A stretch of 64,000 nt of DNA from Bacteroidales bacterium (GCA_017633255.1 JAGBPS010000002.1:48599-112598), one strand, 5' to 3'; positions 9,259 through 18,058 are shown, numbered from the stretch's first letter. Translations and numbers: made by a program. The notes: a model not told the origin generated them from the letters alone.

Positions 9259-9320
9259 TGCGAAACTCCCCTCGAGCGGAGCGAGACTCCCCTTTGACGC
9301 ACGTAGTGCGTCACTCCCCT
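9241..9320. repeat. CTCCCC-type dispersed repeat array between convergent genes
   Basis: Units CTCCCCTTGAGCACGTAGTG, CTCCCCTCGAGCGGAGCGAG and CTCCCCTTTGACGCACGTAG follow one another. The last contains the hairpin GACGCAC GTA GTGCGTC. The array encodes the final residues of the regulator on the plus strand and the last few codons and stop of the hexosaminidase on the minus strand. The same family recurs at 23226, 33451 and 48634. Confidence 0.7.
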
Positions 9321-10957
9321 TCTTTCTCCTTTCCTATCGTAGTGCAGGGATTATACCCCAACTGCTGCAAGAGGTGCACCTGTGCGGGAATGGCGGCTGC
9401 GAAGCGGGGCCAGTCTTTCCGCTCTTTGGGAGTCCATACGGTTTCGGCCAGGGCGCATAAACGGGGCAGCAGCATGTATTCGGCATGGTCGTAAGTGAAA
9501 ATGAACTCCGACCATAAATTGCACTGAGCTCCCTTGATACATTTGGCCTGCTCGCTGGTCAGGGTATCGGGGATGGGTTCGAAAGCATAGGCTTTTTCGA
9601 GGGGCACATAACCGCCAATGGCTTTGGGCTGCGTTTCGGGATCGTCCTGATAGTAGTCGAAGTAGCAGAAATCGGTGGGTGACATCACCACCTCGTTGCC
9701 TAACTGGGCGGCCTTGATGGCACTTTCGGCACCCCGCCATGATTGCACGGTGGCGGTGGGGGTTACGCCGCCATCCAGAATTTCGTCCCAGCCGATAATT
9801 TTCTTGCCGTGTTTGTTCACTTCTTTCTCTATCTCGGCCACCATCCAGGCCTGCAGCTCTTCCTCGTTGGCCAAGCCCAGATCTTTGATTTTCTGCTGGC
9901 ATTTGGGACAGGCTCTCCAGTTGTCCTTGTACGCTTCGTCACCGCCAAGGTGAACGTATTCGTAGGGGAAAAGTTCCATCACTTCGTCAAAAACATCCTT
10001 CAGGAAGACCATCACCGAGTCGTTACCGCCACAAAGTATGGCTTTTGGGGGCCAATAGGGGCCAAGAGCCACGCAGTAAGGATAATCATCGCAGGCGAAC
10101 TGCGGATAGGCAGTCAGGATGGCTGAACTGTGGCCAGGCATCTCGATTTCAGGCACCACATCGATATGGCGCGCGGCGGCGTAAGCCACAATCTCGCGGA
10201 TTTGGTCCTTGGTGAAGTAACCGCCGTAGCTGCGTTCCTCGCCTTCTTTGGCCTCTTCCGCCTCGCCCCAGGGTACATCGCTGCGATCCACTCGCCAGGC
10301 TCCTACCTCGGTGAGCAAGGGATATTTGTCAATCTGGATACGCCAGCCGTGGTCGTCGGTGAGGTGGAAATGGAACTTGTTGAGCTTGTACAAGGCCATC
10401 ACGTCCAAGTGTTTCTTCACTTCGTCGATGCTGAAGAAATGGCGGCACACATCCAGGTGGCTGCCACGCCATTCAAAACGTGGGTAGTCGGTGATTTTGA
10501 CTCCTGGAACGGCTATTGCCACGGGTTTTTCCGCGTTCGCATTGGCCGGTGCCAGCTGGAACAGCGTTTGGAAACCGTAGAACAGGCCCGCTTCCGTATT
10601 GGCGGAAATCAGAATGATTTTTTTATCCACCGTGAGTTGGTAGCCTTCATCGCCAAGCTGGTCGTTTTTTTCGTCATTCAATTCAAAAATGATGATATTT
10701 CTGACAGGCGAGTTTTGCACTTTGGGTTCAAAACCGAAATAGTGTTTGTAATTTTCCACGATGTGTTGTCGGGTGGGATTTTGCTCGTCGAGATTCAAAA
10801 ATGACAATTTGGTGTGCTTGTCGAGGATGAAATTCTTGAGCGAATCCTGCTCTATCGACACGGGTTCAGGCACTAAAGCTATTTTCTGGGGCGTGGGTTT
10901 TTCGCTACAACTGTAAAGCAAAAACGCCAAACTGAGCAGTAAAAAAATTTTTTTCAT
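9311..10957 (-). CDS. Beta-N-acetylhexosaminidase, GH20 family lipoprotein (548 aa)
   Basis: Hydrolyses terminal N-acetylglucosamine or N-acetylgalactosamine from glycans. The N-terminus is a lipoprotein signal (lipobox LYSC, Cys17), placing it on a membrane, probably the outer membrane. An N-terminal GH20b-like domain precedes the catalytic barrel, which starts near FEWRGSHLDVCRHFF. The catalytic Asp-Glu pair sits in HLGGDEAYKDNW at about residue 337; WRIQIDKYPLLTEVGAWR and NLWSEF are further family blocks. The length is typical for GH20 lipoproteins. It is a single gene with its own promoter, divergent from rnfB. The last residues (KEKEGE) and stop come from a dispersed repeat. Likely substrates are host mucin, chitobiose or bacterial wall fragments; the sequence does not decide between them. 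Confidence 0.92.
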   Translation of the reverse strand: MKKIFLLLSLAFLLYSCSEKPTPQKIALVPEPVSIEQDSLKNFILDKHTKLSFLNLDEQNPTRQHIVENYKHYFGFEPKVQNSPVRNIIIFELNDEKNDQLGDEGYQLTVDKKIILISANTEAGLFYGFQTLFQLAPANANAEKPVAIAVPGVKITDYPRFEWRGSHLDVCRHFFSIDEVKKHLDVMALYKLNKFHFHLTDDHGWRIQIDKYPLLTEVGAWRVDRSDVPWGEAEEAKEGEERSYGGYFTKDQIREIVAYAAARHIDVVPEIEMPGHSSAILTAYPQFACDDYPYCVALGPYWPPKAILCGGNDSVMVFLKDVFDEVMELFPYEYVHLGGDEAYKDNWRACPKCQQKIKDLGLANEEELQAWMVAEIEKEVNKHGKKIIGWDEILDGGVTPTATVQSWRGAESAIKAAQLGNEVVMSPTDFCYFDYYQDDPETQPKAIGGYVPLEKAYAFEPIPDTLTSEQAKCIKGAQCNLWSEFIFTYDHAEYMLLPRLCALAETVWTPKERKDWPRFAAAIPAQVHLLQQLGYNPCTTIGKEKEGE

Positions 10958-10979
10958 ATTAAATTGAATTTAGAAAGTG

Positions 10980-10987
10980 CAAAAATA
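10980..10987 (-). promoter_or_regulatory. Promoter -7 box for the GH20 gene
   Basis: Minus-strand TATTTTTG matches TAnnTTTG, 23 bases before the start codon, within the 82-base divergent gap shared with rnfB. Confidence 0.5.
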
Positions 10988-11009
10988 ATCTATTTTTCAA
11001 AAAAAAAGT

Positions 11010-11017
11010 TATCTTTG
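11010..11017 (+). promoter_or_regulatory. Promoter -7 box for rnfB
   Basis: TATCTTTG followed by C matches TAnnTTTG(C), 23 bases before ATG 11040. Confidence 0.6.
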
Positions 11018-11039
11018 CAAATTCAAAAATTCAACGACT

Positions 11040-11942
11040 ATGACACCAACTGTTACCACTATTTTATATGCCGCTCTAATCATCGGAGCGATAGGTATGA
11101 TTGCGGCTGTAATCTTATATTTTGTCTCCAAGGCGTTCAAAGTGATAGAAGACCCCCGTATTGACGAGGTGGCCGAGCATTTGCCGGGTGCCAATTGCGG
11201 CGGATGCGGCTTCGCCGGTTGCCGCGCGTTGGCGGAGGCTATCGTGAAAGCCAACACGCTGGACGGCTACAAATGTCCCGCTGGTGGCGACATGAAAGCA
11301 ATTGCTGCTGTGATGGGTCTGGAGGCTGCCGAAACTGAGCCGATGGTGGCGGTGGTACGCTGCAACGGCAGTTGTGAGAACGCCCCTGCCAAGGTGAAAT
11401 ACGACTCGGCGTTGTCCTGCCAGTTCGCTACTTCCATTTATGCGGGCGAGAGCGCTTGTCCTTTCGGCTGCCTTGGTTGTGGTGACTGTGTGAAAGCTTG
11501 TAAGTTCGATGCTATCCATATTGACGACACCACCGGTCTTCCTGTGGTGGATGAAGAGAAATGTGTGGGTTGCGGCGCTTGCGCCAAGACTTGTCCGCGC
11601 AAGGTTATCGAAATCCGTCTCAAAGGAAAATTGGGCAGAAGAGTGTTCGTGTCCTGCGTCAATAAAGAGAAAGGCGCCGCGGCACGCAAGAATTGCTCCG
11701 CTGCCTGTATCGGTTGCGGCAAGTGCGCCAAGGCCTGTCCTTTCGAAGCCATTACGGTGGAGAACAACCTGGCCTATATCGATTTCACCAAGTGCAAGAG
11801 TTGTCGCAAATGTGCTGGCGAATGCCCGATAGGTGCCATCCATGCGGTGAATTTCCCGCCGAAGAAAGAGGCTCCCGCAGCTCCTGCTGAAAAACCGGCC
11901 GCTGCTGCCGAAGCACCTTCAAATCCCGCTTCCGAACAATAA
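11040..11942 (+). CDS. rnfB: Rnf complex subunit RnfB, iron-sulfur electron carrier
   Basis: RnfB passes electrons between ferredoxin and the membrane part of the Rnf complex, which couples ferredoxin:NAD oxidoreduction to ion pumping. One N-terminal membrane helix (about 5-32) is followed by the Fe-S domain with GANCGGCGFAGC and a later Cys (about 57-82). Then come ferredoxin-type CxxCxxCxxxC clusters (CPFGCLGCGDCVKAC, CVGCGACAKTC, CIGCGKCAKAC, CKSCRKCAGEC). The tail is rich in Ala and Pro. The 300-residue length fits Bacteroidales RnfB. rnfC follows after 30 bases, but the usual D, G, E and A genes do not: a terminator-like hairpin closes the unit after rnfC. Confidence 0.93.
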   Translation: MTPTVTTILYAALIIGAIGMIAAVILYFVSKAFKVIEDPRIDEVAEHLPGANCGGCGFAGCRALAEAIVKANTLDGYKCPAGGDMKAIAAVMGLEAAETEPMVAVVRCNGSCENAPAKVKYDSALSCQFATSIYAGESACPFGCLGCGDCVKACKFDAIHIDDTTGLPVVDEEKCVGCGACAKTCPRKVIEIRLKGKLGRRVFVSCVNKEKGAAARKNCSAACIGCGKCAKACPFEAITVENNLAYIDFTKCKSCRKCAGECPIGAIHAVNFPPKKEAPAAPAEKPAAAAEAPSNPASEQ

Positions 11943-11972
11943 TTTTTCTGAAAAAAATCAATCCTATATAGA

Positions 11973-13295
11973 ATGAAGACTTTTAAAATAGGTGGTATCC
12001 ACCCCGAGGAAAATAAATTAGCCAAAGCCAATCCTGTGGAGTTGTTCCCGATTCCGAAACAGGTTACCGTTTTCCTGACCCAGCATCTGGGCGCTCCTTC
12101 CGTGCCTCAGGTACAAAAAGGCGACAAGGTGAAGGTGGGTCAGCTGATTGGCAAAGCCGAGGCTTTTATTTGCGCCAATGTCCATTCTCCCGTGTCGGGA
12201 ACGGTGGCCAAAATCGAACCCGTGGCCGATTTCCTGGGCTATAAGAAAGATGCGGTGGTGATTGATGTGGAAGGCGACGAATGGGCCGAGGGAATTGACA
12301 CGTCCACCGAGTTGAAAAAGGATATCACCCTGAACAAACAGGAGATTATCGACCGCATGAAAGCTTGCGGTATCGTCGGTTTGGGCGGTGCATGTTTCCC
12401 CACTCATGTGAAATACATGGTGCCGCCAGACAAGAAGGTGGATTACCTGCTGATTAACGCCGCTGAGTGCGAGCCGTACATTACGGTGGACTACCGCATG
12501 ATGCTGGAGCGTGCCGATGAGGTGATGGTGGGTATCGAGGCCATGCTGATCGCTTCGGGTGCTCCCGTGGCGCTGATTGGTGTGGAGGCCAACAAACCCG
12601 ATGCTATCGCGCACCTGACCAAAGTGGCCGCCAATTATAAGAACATCCAGGTGGTGGAACTGAAAACCAAGTATCCGCAAGGTGCTGAGAAACAGCTAAT
12701 CAAAGCGTTGACCAACCGCAATGTGCCCAATGGAAAATTGCCGATTGAGGTGGGTTGCATTGTCAACAATATCGCTACCGCCTTCGCCATTTATGAGGCG
12801 GTGCAGAAGAATAAACCGATTATCGAAACCTTCACGACGGTGAGCGGTAAAGCGGTGGAAAATCTGAAGAATTACAGAGTGCGTATCGGTACCTGCATCA
12901 ACGATATTCTGAATGCTGTTGGCATTCCTGAAGATACGGGCAAGATTATCTCCGGTGGTCCGATGATGGGCAAGGCCATCTCCAACCTTACCGCTTTTAC
13001 CGTCAAGGGTATGTCCAGCCTGTTGCTGATGACCGAGAAGGAAAGCAAGCGTGGCGAGGTTTATGAGTGCTTGCGTTGCGGCAAGTGCGTGCATGCCTGC
13101 CCAATGGGTCTGGAACCCTACATGCTGCATGCTTTCAGCGAACTGCAGCGCTATGAGGACTGCGAGAAATATGGTATTATGAATTGTATCGAGTGCGGCT
13201 CGTGCTCCTTCGGTTGTCCCTCCAACCGTCCGATTCTGGACATGATCAGGGTGGGCAAGAACAAGACGGGCGCGATGATTCGTGCAAGAAAATAA
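11973..13295 (+). CDS. rnfC: Rnf complex subunit RnfC, NADH-binding iron-sulfur protein
   Basis: RnfC is the peripheral subunit of the Rnf complex that interacts with NAD(H). At 440 residues it matches the short, untailed RnfC of Bacteroidales. Visible blocks are the N-terminal barrel-sandwich region (GAPSVPQVQKGDKVKVGQLI), the glycine-rich FMN/NADH-binding region (GIVGLGGACFPTHVK, INAAECEPYITVDYR) and two C-terminal 4Fe-4S motifs (CLRCGKCVHACPMGL and CIECGSCSFGCPSNRP). It is co-transcribed with rnfB. The next gene is unrelated, so the rest of the complex must be elsewhere or absent. Confidence 0.94.
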   Translation: MKTFKIGGIHPEENKLAKANPVELFPIPKQVTVFLTQHLGAPSVPQVQKGDKVKVGQLIGKAEAFICANVHSPVSGTVAKIEPVADFLGYKKDAVVIDVEGDEWAEGIDTSTELKKDITLNKQEIIDRMKACGIVGLGGACFPTHVKYMVPPDKKVDYLLINAAECEPYITVDYRMMLERADEVMVGIEAMLIASGAPVALIGVEANKPDAIAHLTKVAANYKNIQVVELKTKYPQGAEKQLIKALTNRNVPNGKLPIEVGCIVNNIATAFAIYEAVQKNKPIIETFTTVSGKAVENLKNYRVRIGTCINDILNAVGIPEDTGKIISGGPMMGKAISNLTAFTVKGMSSLLLMTEKESKRGEVYECLRCGKCVHACPMGLEPYMLHAFSELQRYEDCEKYGIMNCIECGSCSFGCPSNRPILDMIRVGKNKTGAMIRARK

Positions 13296-13301
13296 ACGAA
13301 A

Positions 13302-13334
13302 AAGCGGGTCTGTTTCAGACCCTGCTTTGTTTTA
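13302..13334 (+). terminator. Intrinsic terminator after rnfC
   Basis: AAAGCGGGTCTG and CAGACCCTGCTTT pair around a TTT loop with one bulged base, followed by GTTTT. It ends seven bases after the rnfC stop codon. Confidence 0.65.
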
Positions 13335-13344
13335 AAAACAGGGT

Positions 13345-14355
13345 ATGATTGTCATTACGGGTGCTGCCGGTTTTATCGGCAGCTGCATGGTTCAGCATCT
13401 CAATAAATCAGGTCGCGACGATTTGGTTCTGGTGGATGATTTTCCTGTAACACCTGTTGATCCGGGCCATGATGTTCTGAAAATAGCGTCCTGTCCTGAT
13501 GTAGAGACGTTTCCTGAAACGTCTCCTGAAACGTCTCCACAAACAATGCGGTATGTCGAAAAGGTACCCCGTGATTTCTTTTTCGATTGGGCGGCACAGA
13601 ATATGTCCCATATCGATTTTATTCTTCATTTCGGAGTGGAAAGCGTCGGAATGCAAGCTGATGCGGCATTGCTTCGGGAGTACAGTCTGGAGTTTTCGCA
13701 ACGCTTGTGGAGCCTGGCGTCGATGAACCGCATTCCCTTGCTCTATGCGGCGGCTTCTACCGAGGCGAAATGGAACTGGACAGTCCAGGAATGGACTGTG
13801 AGGGGGAGTGGAATGGCCGAAGCGGAGCGGCTGAAGCGGCAATTCGACCAGTGGGTGTTGAAGCAGCGGGTGATGCCGCCGCTGTGGGCGGGTTTCGCCA
13901 TGCCCGAAGTGTATGGCCCTAATGAAACACAACTGGGTAATGCAGCCTCTTCAGTGTACCAATTATTCAATCAGTGGCAAAGGGAAGGCCGTATGGTTAT
14001 TCCTCTGTACAGAGATTCGGAGGATGTTGATAATGAGCCCGTAATGGATAGAATTTTCGTCAAGGATGTGGTAACGGTATTCACTTGGTTCATGAATCAT
14101 CTGCCTGCCAGTGGCTTCTATTATCTGGGTGCTGGCTATCCCCGTCCGCTGAGCGCGGTGGCGGCGGCCATTTTCTCCGCCTTGAAACTGCCAGCCAAAG
14201 TGGAATACCAAATCATTTCTTCCGCTGAAACATGTCTTTCTCAGGAGAAAAATCTGTTGCCGCTGAATAGAATAAATCGTATCGGTTACAAGAAGAATTT
14301 CACTCCTTTGGAAAAAGGAGTTCGGCTTTATGTCAAAAATATTCTTAATGAATAA
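13345..14355 (+). CDS. NAD-dependent epimerase/dehydratase family protein, HldD-like, catalytic Tyr apparently missing
   Basis: An extended SDR-family protein resembling ADP-glyceromanno-heptose 6-epimerase. The Rossmann motif ITGAAGFIGSCMVQHLN is at residues 4-20, followed by VLVDDF (NAD ribose-binding acid). Later blocks are FILHFGVESVGMQAD, YAAASTEA, FAMPEVYGPNE, DRIFVKDVV and FYYLGAGYPRPLS. In HldD the catalytic pair is YxxxK; here the aligned stretch reads GMAEAERLKRQFDQW, keeping the Lys but with Ala at the Tyr position (by-eye alignment). Codons near 13501-13538 are supplied by a copy of a dispersed palindromic repeat, giving VETFPETSPETSPQT. Both points make normal epimerase activity doubtful. 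It lies between rnfC and recQ and was possibly once an LPS-heptose gene. Confidence 0.7.
   Translation: MIVITGAAGFIGSCMVQHLNKSGRDDLVLVDDFPVTPVDPGHDVLKIASCPDVETFPETSPETSPQTMRYVEKVPRDFFFDWAAQNMSHIDFILHFGVESVGMQADAALLREYSLEFSQRLWSLASMNRIPLLYAAASTEAKWNWTVQEWTVRGSGMAEAERLKRQFDQWVLKQRVMPPLWAGFAMPEVYGPNETQLGNAASSVYQLFNQWQREGRMVIPLYRDSEDVDNEPVMDRIFVKDVVTVFTWFMNHLPASGFYYLGAGYPRPLSAVAAAIFSALKLPAKVEYQIISSAETCLSQEKNLLPLNRINRIGYKKNFTPLEKGVRLYVKNILNE
13501..13538. repeat. Palindromic dispersed repeat inside the epimerase-like gene
   Basis: GAGACGTTTC (13504-13513) and GAAACGTCTC (13516-13525) form a perfect 10-bp stem with a 2-base loop; a further GAAACGTCTC follows at 13528-13537. A near-identical copy is intergenic at 46554-46578. 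Its length keeps the reading frame open. Confidence 0.8.
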
Positions 14356-14450
14356 CTGTTTTTAACAAATTTATCATACTGAAAATCAATCTGTTGATAA
14401 AATTTGGAAGAAAATAGCAGAAAAATGCCTTCTTGATTGAAAATTTTTTA

Positions 14451-14458
14451 TACTTTTG
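14451..14458 (+). promoter_or_regulatory. Promoter -7 box for recQ
   Basis: TACTTTTG matches TAnnTTTG, 70 bases before the recQ start. The rest of the 172-base gap is AT-rich with no other clear feature. Confidence 0.45.
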
Positions 14459-14527
14459 TTATTCCATTTAAGTTTTATATATACAGTAAAAGAAGCTAGT
14501 AAAAATCACATTCAAAGCTAAGATATA

Positions 14528-16732
14528 ATGGCTACAATTACAGAAAAACAGATTTCCAAAATGCTGAAAAAATTTTTCGGCTTTGATAATTTTAAAGGAA
14601 ATCAACTCAAGATTATCAAGTCTCTGCTGAAAGGGAAGGATTGTTTTGTAATTATGCCGACTGGCGGCGGAAAGTCGTTGTGCTACCAGCTGCCAGCCCT
14701 GATGACAGAGGGCACGGCCATCGTTATTTCCCCACTGATTGCCCTGATGAAAAATCAGGTCGATGCCATTCGCAATTTCGGCACGGAAATCGGTATCGCC
14801 CATTTTTTGAATTCCTCCCTGACCAAGCAGGAAATCAAAGAGGTGAAAGATGATTTGCTTTCAGGAAAGACCAAATTGCTGTATGTGGCTCCTGAGTCAC
14901 TGACCAAAGAGGAAAATGTCGGTTTTTTCAAGGATATCAACATATCGTTCTACGCTATTGACGAGGCGCATTGTATTTCTGAGTGGGGACATGATTTCCG
15001 TCCGGAATACCGCCGCATCAGAAATATTATCGATACCATCGGGAAAAAGGTGCCGGTGATTGCCCTTACGGCAACGGCTACCCCGAAGGTGCAGAGCGAT
15101 ATTCAGAAGAATCTGGGCATGGACAAGGCCGAGGTGTTCATCTCCTCCTTCAACCGCCCGAATCTGTATTACGAAATCCGCGAGAAGACCAAGGATGTGG
15201 ACAAGGAACTGGTGAAGTTCATCAAGAACAACCCCGGCAAGTCGGGCATCATCTATTGCCTGAGCCGCAAGAAGGTGGAAGAACTGGCGGAGTTCCTGCA
15301 GGCGAACCAGATCAAGGCCCTGCCGTATCATGCGGGCTTGGATTCGCATACCCGTGTGGAGAACCAGGACGCCTTCCTGATGGAAAAAGCCGATGTCATT
15401 GTGGCAACTATCGCTTTCGGTATGGGTATCGACAAACCCGATGTGCGCTATGTCATCCATTACGATATGCCGAAGAGCCTGGAGGGTTATTATCAGGAAA
15501 CCGGTCGCGCCGGCCGTGACGATGGCGAGGGCGTTTGTATCGCTTTCTATGACCCGAAAGACCTGAACAAGCTGGAGAAATTCTCCACGAAGAAGTCCGT
15601 GGCGGAACAGGAGATTGTGAAACAGCTGCTGGCGGAAACCGCTTCGTACGCTGAGTCAACCAACTGCCGCCGCAAGCACCTGCTCCATTATTTCGGCGAG
15701 GACTTCGAGGAGGAAAATTGCCATAATTGCGACAATTGCAACCACCCGAGACCCAAAATGAACGCTGCCGACCAGATTTGCCTGGCCATTGAGGTGATTC
15801 AGACCGTGAAACAGCAGTTCAAAGAAGACCATATCATCGATATCATCAGAGGCGAGAAAACCACTTCTGTGGAGAAATTCAAACATCAGAAACTGAAACA
15901 GTTCGGCGAAGGCATGGATTACGACCAGAACTTCTGGGCTAATGTAATCCGTGTGGCGATTTTCGAGGAACTGATTGTGAAGGATGTGGAGAATTATGGC
16001 CTGCTGAAGGTGACCCCCAAAGGCGAGAAATACATGTTGAACCCCTATTCCGTGATGGTGGCTAAACCGAAAAACGCGGTTGACCTTGACGAGGACAGTG
16101 ACATGATGGAAGAACCGGTGATATCGAAAGGCGACGCTTTTGACAAAACCCTGTTCTCTCTGCTGAAGAATCTCCGCAAGGAATTGTCCAACAAGGAAAA
16201 TCTGCCTCCATACGTCATTTTCCAAGACCCGTCGCTGGAGGATATGTGTATCCAGTACCCGACCAATATCGAGGAGATGACCCATATTACCGGTGTGGGC
16301 GCTGGTAAAGCACAAAAATATGGCAAGCCTTTTGTCGATTTGATCAAAAATTATGTGGAGGACAATGAGATTGAACGTCCACAGGATTTCGTGGTGAAAA
16401 CCGTGGTGAACAAGTCGGCCAACAAGGTGTATATCATCCAGAACATAGACAGAAAAATCGCCTTTGAGGATATCGCGGTGTCCAAAGGTATGGAAATGGA
16501 CGAGCTGCTTTCCGAAATCGAAAGCATTGTCTCTTCCGGCATGAAACTGGATATCAATTATTATATTGATGAGGTGATTGATCCGTATCATCAGGAAGAT
16601 ATACTGGACTATTTCAACAATGCCCAGTCCGATTCTGTCCAGGATGCCCTCGAGGAATTAGGCGAGGACGAATACAGCATGGAAGAAGTCAGAATCATGC
16701 GAATCAAATATTTGTCGGAAGTCGGCAACTAA
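14528..16732 (+). CDS. recQ: ATP-dependent DNA helicase RecQ
   Basis: A 3'-5' superfamily 2 helicase for recombination and replication-fork repair. Motif I is PTGGGKSLCYQLP (about residues 44-56), motif II DEAHCISEWGHDFRPEYRRI, motif III ALTATATP, and the C-terminal helicase half holds IIYCLSRKKVE and QETGRAGRDD. The RecQ zinc-binding segment follows (CRRKHLLHYFGEDF...CHNCDNC), then a winged helix. An HRDC-like region (about 565-610) and an acidic tail complete the 734-residue form usual in Bacteroidota. It has its own promoter and is followed after 41 bases by the OmpH-like gene. Confidence 0.96.
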   Translation: MATITEKQISKMLKKFFGFDNFKGNQLKIIKSLLKGKDCFVIMPTGGGKSLCYQLPALMTEGTAIVISPLIALMKNQVDAIRNFGTEIGIAHFLNSSLTKQEIKEVKDDLLSGKTKLLYVAPESLTKEENVGFFKDINISFYAIDEAHCISEWGHDFRPEYRRIRNIIDTIGKKVPVIALTATATPKVQSDIQKNLGMDKAEVFISSFNRPNLYYEIREKTKDVDKELVKFIKNNPGKSGIIYCLSRKKVEELAEFLQANQIKALPYHAGLDSHTRVENQDAFLMEKADVIVATIAFGMGIDKPDVRYVIHYDMPKSLEGYYQETGRAGRDDGEGVCIAFYDPKDLNKLEKFSTKKSVAEQEIVKQLLAETASYAESTNCRRKHLLHYFGEDFEEENCHNCDNCNHPRPKMNAADQICLAIEVIQTVKQQFKEDHIIDIIRGEKTTSVEKFKHQKLKQFGEGMDYDQNFWANVIRVAIFEELIVKDVENYGLLKVTPKGEKYMLNPYSVMVAKPKNAVDLDEDSDMMEEPVISKGDAFDKTLFSLLKNLRKELSNKENLPPYVIFQDPSLEDMCIQYPTNIEEMTHITGVGAGKAQKYGKPFVDLIKNYVEDNEIERPQDFVVKTVVNKSANKVYIIQNIDRKIAFEDIAVSKGMEMDELLSEIESIVSSGMKLDINYYIDEVIDPYHQEDILDYFNNAQSDSVQDALEELGEDEYSMEEVRIMRIKYLSEVGN

Positions 16733-16773
16733 AGAGTTAAGAATTAAGAGTGAAAAGTTAAAAATTAATAGAT

Positions 16774-17460
16774 ATGGGTGAATTTGAAGAAAATGTAACG
16801 AATGTTGTCAACGAAGAACCAATGAAGGAAACTTGTGAAACTAAGAAAAAGTGCAAATGTAACCTATGCCGTTGCATTTTGGATGCTGTACTTGTCGTGG
16901 CTGTTATTGTACTCTATGTACTGTATTTCTTTTTCCCGAAAACAGCCAGTCATAGGCCTGCACAGAATGTGGTGAATACAGAGCCCCGTTCGGGTGAGAT
17001 TATTTACATCAATATTGATAGCGTCAATGCCAATTATGAGTTGGTTGATATACTGACCAAGGATATTGAGGCCGAGATGAGCAAGCAGGAAGCTGTGTTC
17101 CAGAATCGTCAGGCTGCATTGGAAAGAAAAGCCGCACAGTTCCAGCAGAATTACCAGGCAGGTATACTGACGCAAGTCCAGATTGAGAATGCCCAGCAGC
17201 AGCTGATGCAGGAGAGTGAAACTTTAAAAGAGGATTATGCGCGTGTGATGGGTGATTTGGAAGCCCGTCAGGCTGCGGCGCTGAAACAGATCGCCGACTC
17301 GGTGATCAATGCTACCAAACTCATCAATGCGGAAAGAAATGCTTCCTATGTATTCTCTTATCAGTATGGTGGTCAGCTCATTGATGCGGATCCTTCCAAG
17401 GATGTGACCAATGAGTTGCTGGAAATATTGAATGAACCTTTTAAATCGAAGAAGAAATGA
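16774..17460 (+). CDS. Membrane-anchored OmpH/Skp-family protein
   Basis: The first 40 residues are polar and cysteine-rich (CETKKKCKCNLCRC) and would face the cytoplasm; one membrane helix follows (about 37-57, ILDAVLVVAVIVLYVLYFFF). The periplasmic part begins EIIYINIDSVNANYELV and continues as a long Gln/Glu/Ala-rich coiled coil (90-175) ending in the typical VINATKLINAERNASYVFSY block. OmpH/Skp proteins chaperone outer-membrane proteins in the periplasm, but they usually carry a cleavable signal; here the anchor and the Cys cluster suggest a membrane-bound variant. Its stop overlaps the start of the next gene (ATGA), so they form one transcriptional unit. Confidence 0.75.
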   Translation: MGEFEENVTNVVNEEPMKETCETKKKCKCNLCRCILDAVLVVAVIVLYVLYFFFPKTASHRPAQNVVNTEPRSGEIIYINIDSVNANYELVDILTKDIEAEMSKQEAVFQNRQAALERKAAQFQQNYQAGILTQVQIENAQQQLMQESETLKEDYARVMGDLEARQAAALKQIADSVINATKLINAERNASYVFSYQYGGQLIDADPSKDVTNELLEILNEPFKSKKK

Positions 17461-18044
17461 TGAGAGTTGGTGCGTTGTGCCTGTCTTTAGCTGTTCTGAT
17501 TCTGTTTTTCGGTTCATGCAAAGGAAAACCGAAACAGGCGCAGGAGCAAGTTGAGGTGGAAGCCGTGGAAATGAATCCAGCGGCTATCGGCGCAGGAACG
17601 GATAATACCTACAATGATACGCTTCCGGGTAAGAAGGTGGAGGAAAAGTATGGCAATAACCAGGAGAAAGTGGTTGCGTATTACAGGGTAGATGAAAACG
17701 GTGTGCTGACAAATGAAAAATACAGAGAGGTCTATTATTACGATAGCACTCATTACAAGTATACCGAAGGCAATATTGTGAACCAAAGCAAACGCGATGG
17801 TGACTGGTTCGCTTATCACAAGAACGGAAACCTCTGTACAGAAGCCCATTACGTGAACGGCAAGGAAGAAGGTATGTACAAGGTATATCACGATAACGGT
17901 TATTTGTATTATGCCGGTGAGTATCGTCAGGGACTGAAGGAAGGGCTCTGGAAATTTTATGACGAACAAGGTCGTTTGATGTACAGTCAGATATACGAGA
18001 ATGGCCGTTTGAAAGAGACAAAACAAATCAATAATAATCAATAA
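17457..18044 (+). CDS. MORN-repeat (YwqK-like) lipoprotein
   Basis: Lipoprotein signal with lipobox FGSC (Cys21), then an acidic linker. The C-terminal half holds consecutive MORN_2-type repeats of about 23 residues: GDWFAYHKNGNLCTEAHYVNG, KEEGMYKVYHDNGYLYYAGEY and KEGLWKFYDEQGRLMYSQIYENG. Database entries often call such proteins YwqK-family antitoxins, but no toxin gene is adjacent and I would not assign that role. The start overlaps the OmpH-like gene and tryptophanase begins 14 bases after its stop, so all three may share transcripts. A surface or envelope structural role is a guess. Confidence 0.75.
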   Translation: MMRVGALCLSLAVLILFFGSCKGKPKQAQEQVEVEAVEMNPAAIGAGTDNTYNDTLPGKKVEEKYGNNQEKVVAYYRVDENGVLTNEKYREVYYYDSTHYKYTEGNIVNQSKRDGDWFAYHKNGNLCTEAHYVNGKEEGMYKVYHDNGYLYYAGEYRQGLKEGLWKFYDEQGRLMYSQIYENGRLKETKQINNNQ

Positions 18045-18058
18045 AAAATAAAAAAATT

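Noticed and set aside
17457..18044. Toxin-antitoxin system (YwqK antitoxin label)
   Set aside because: It is a lipoprotein with MORN repeats and has no toxin partner gene nearby.
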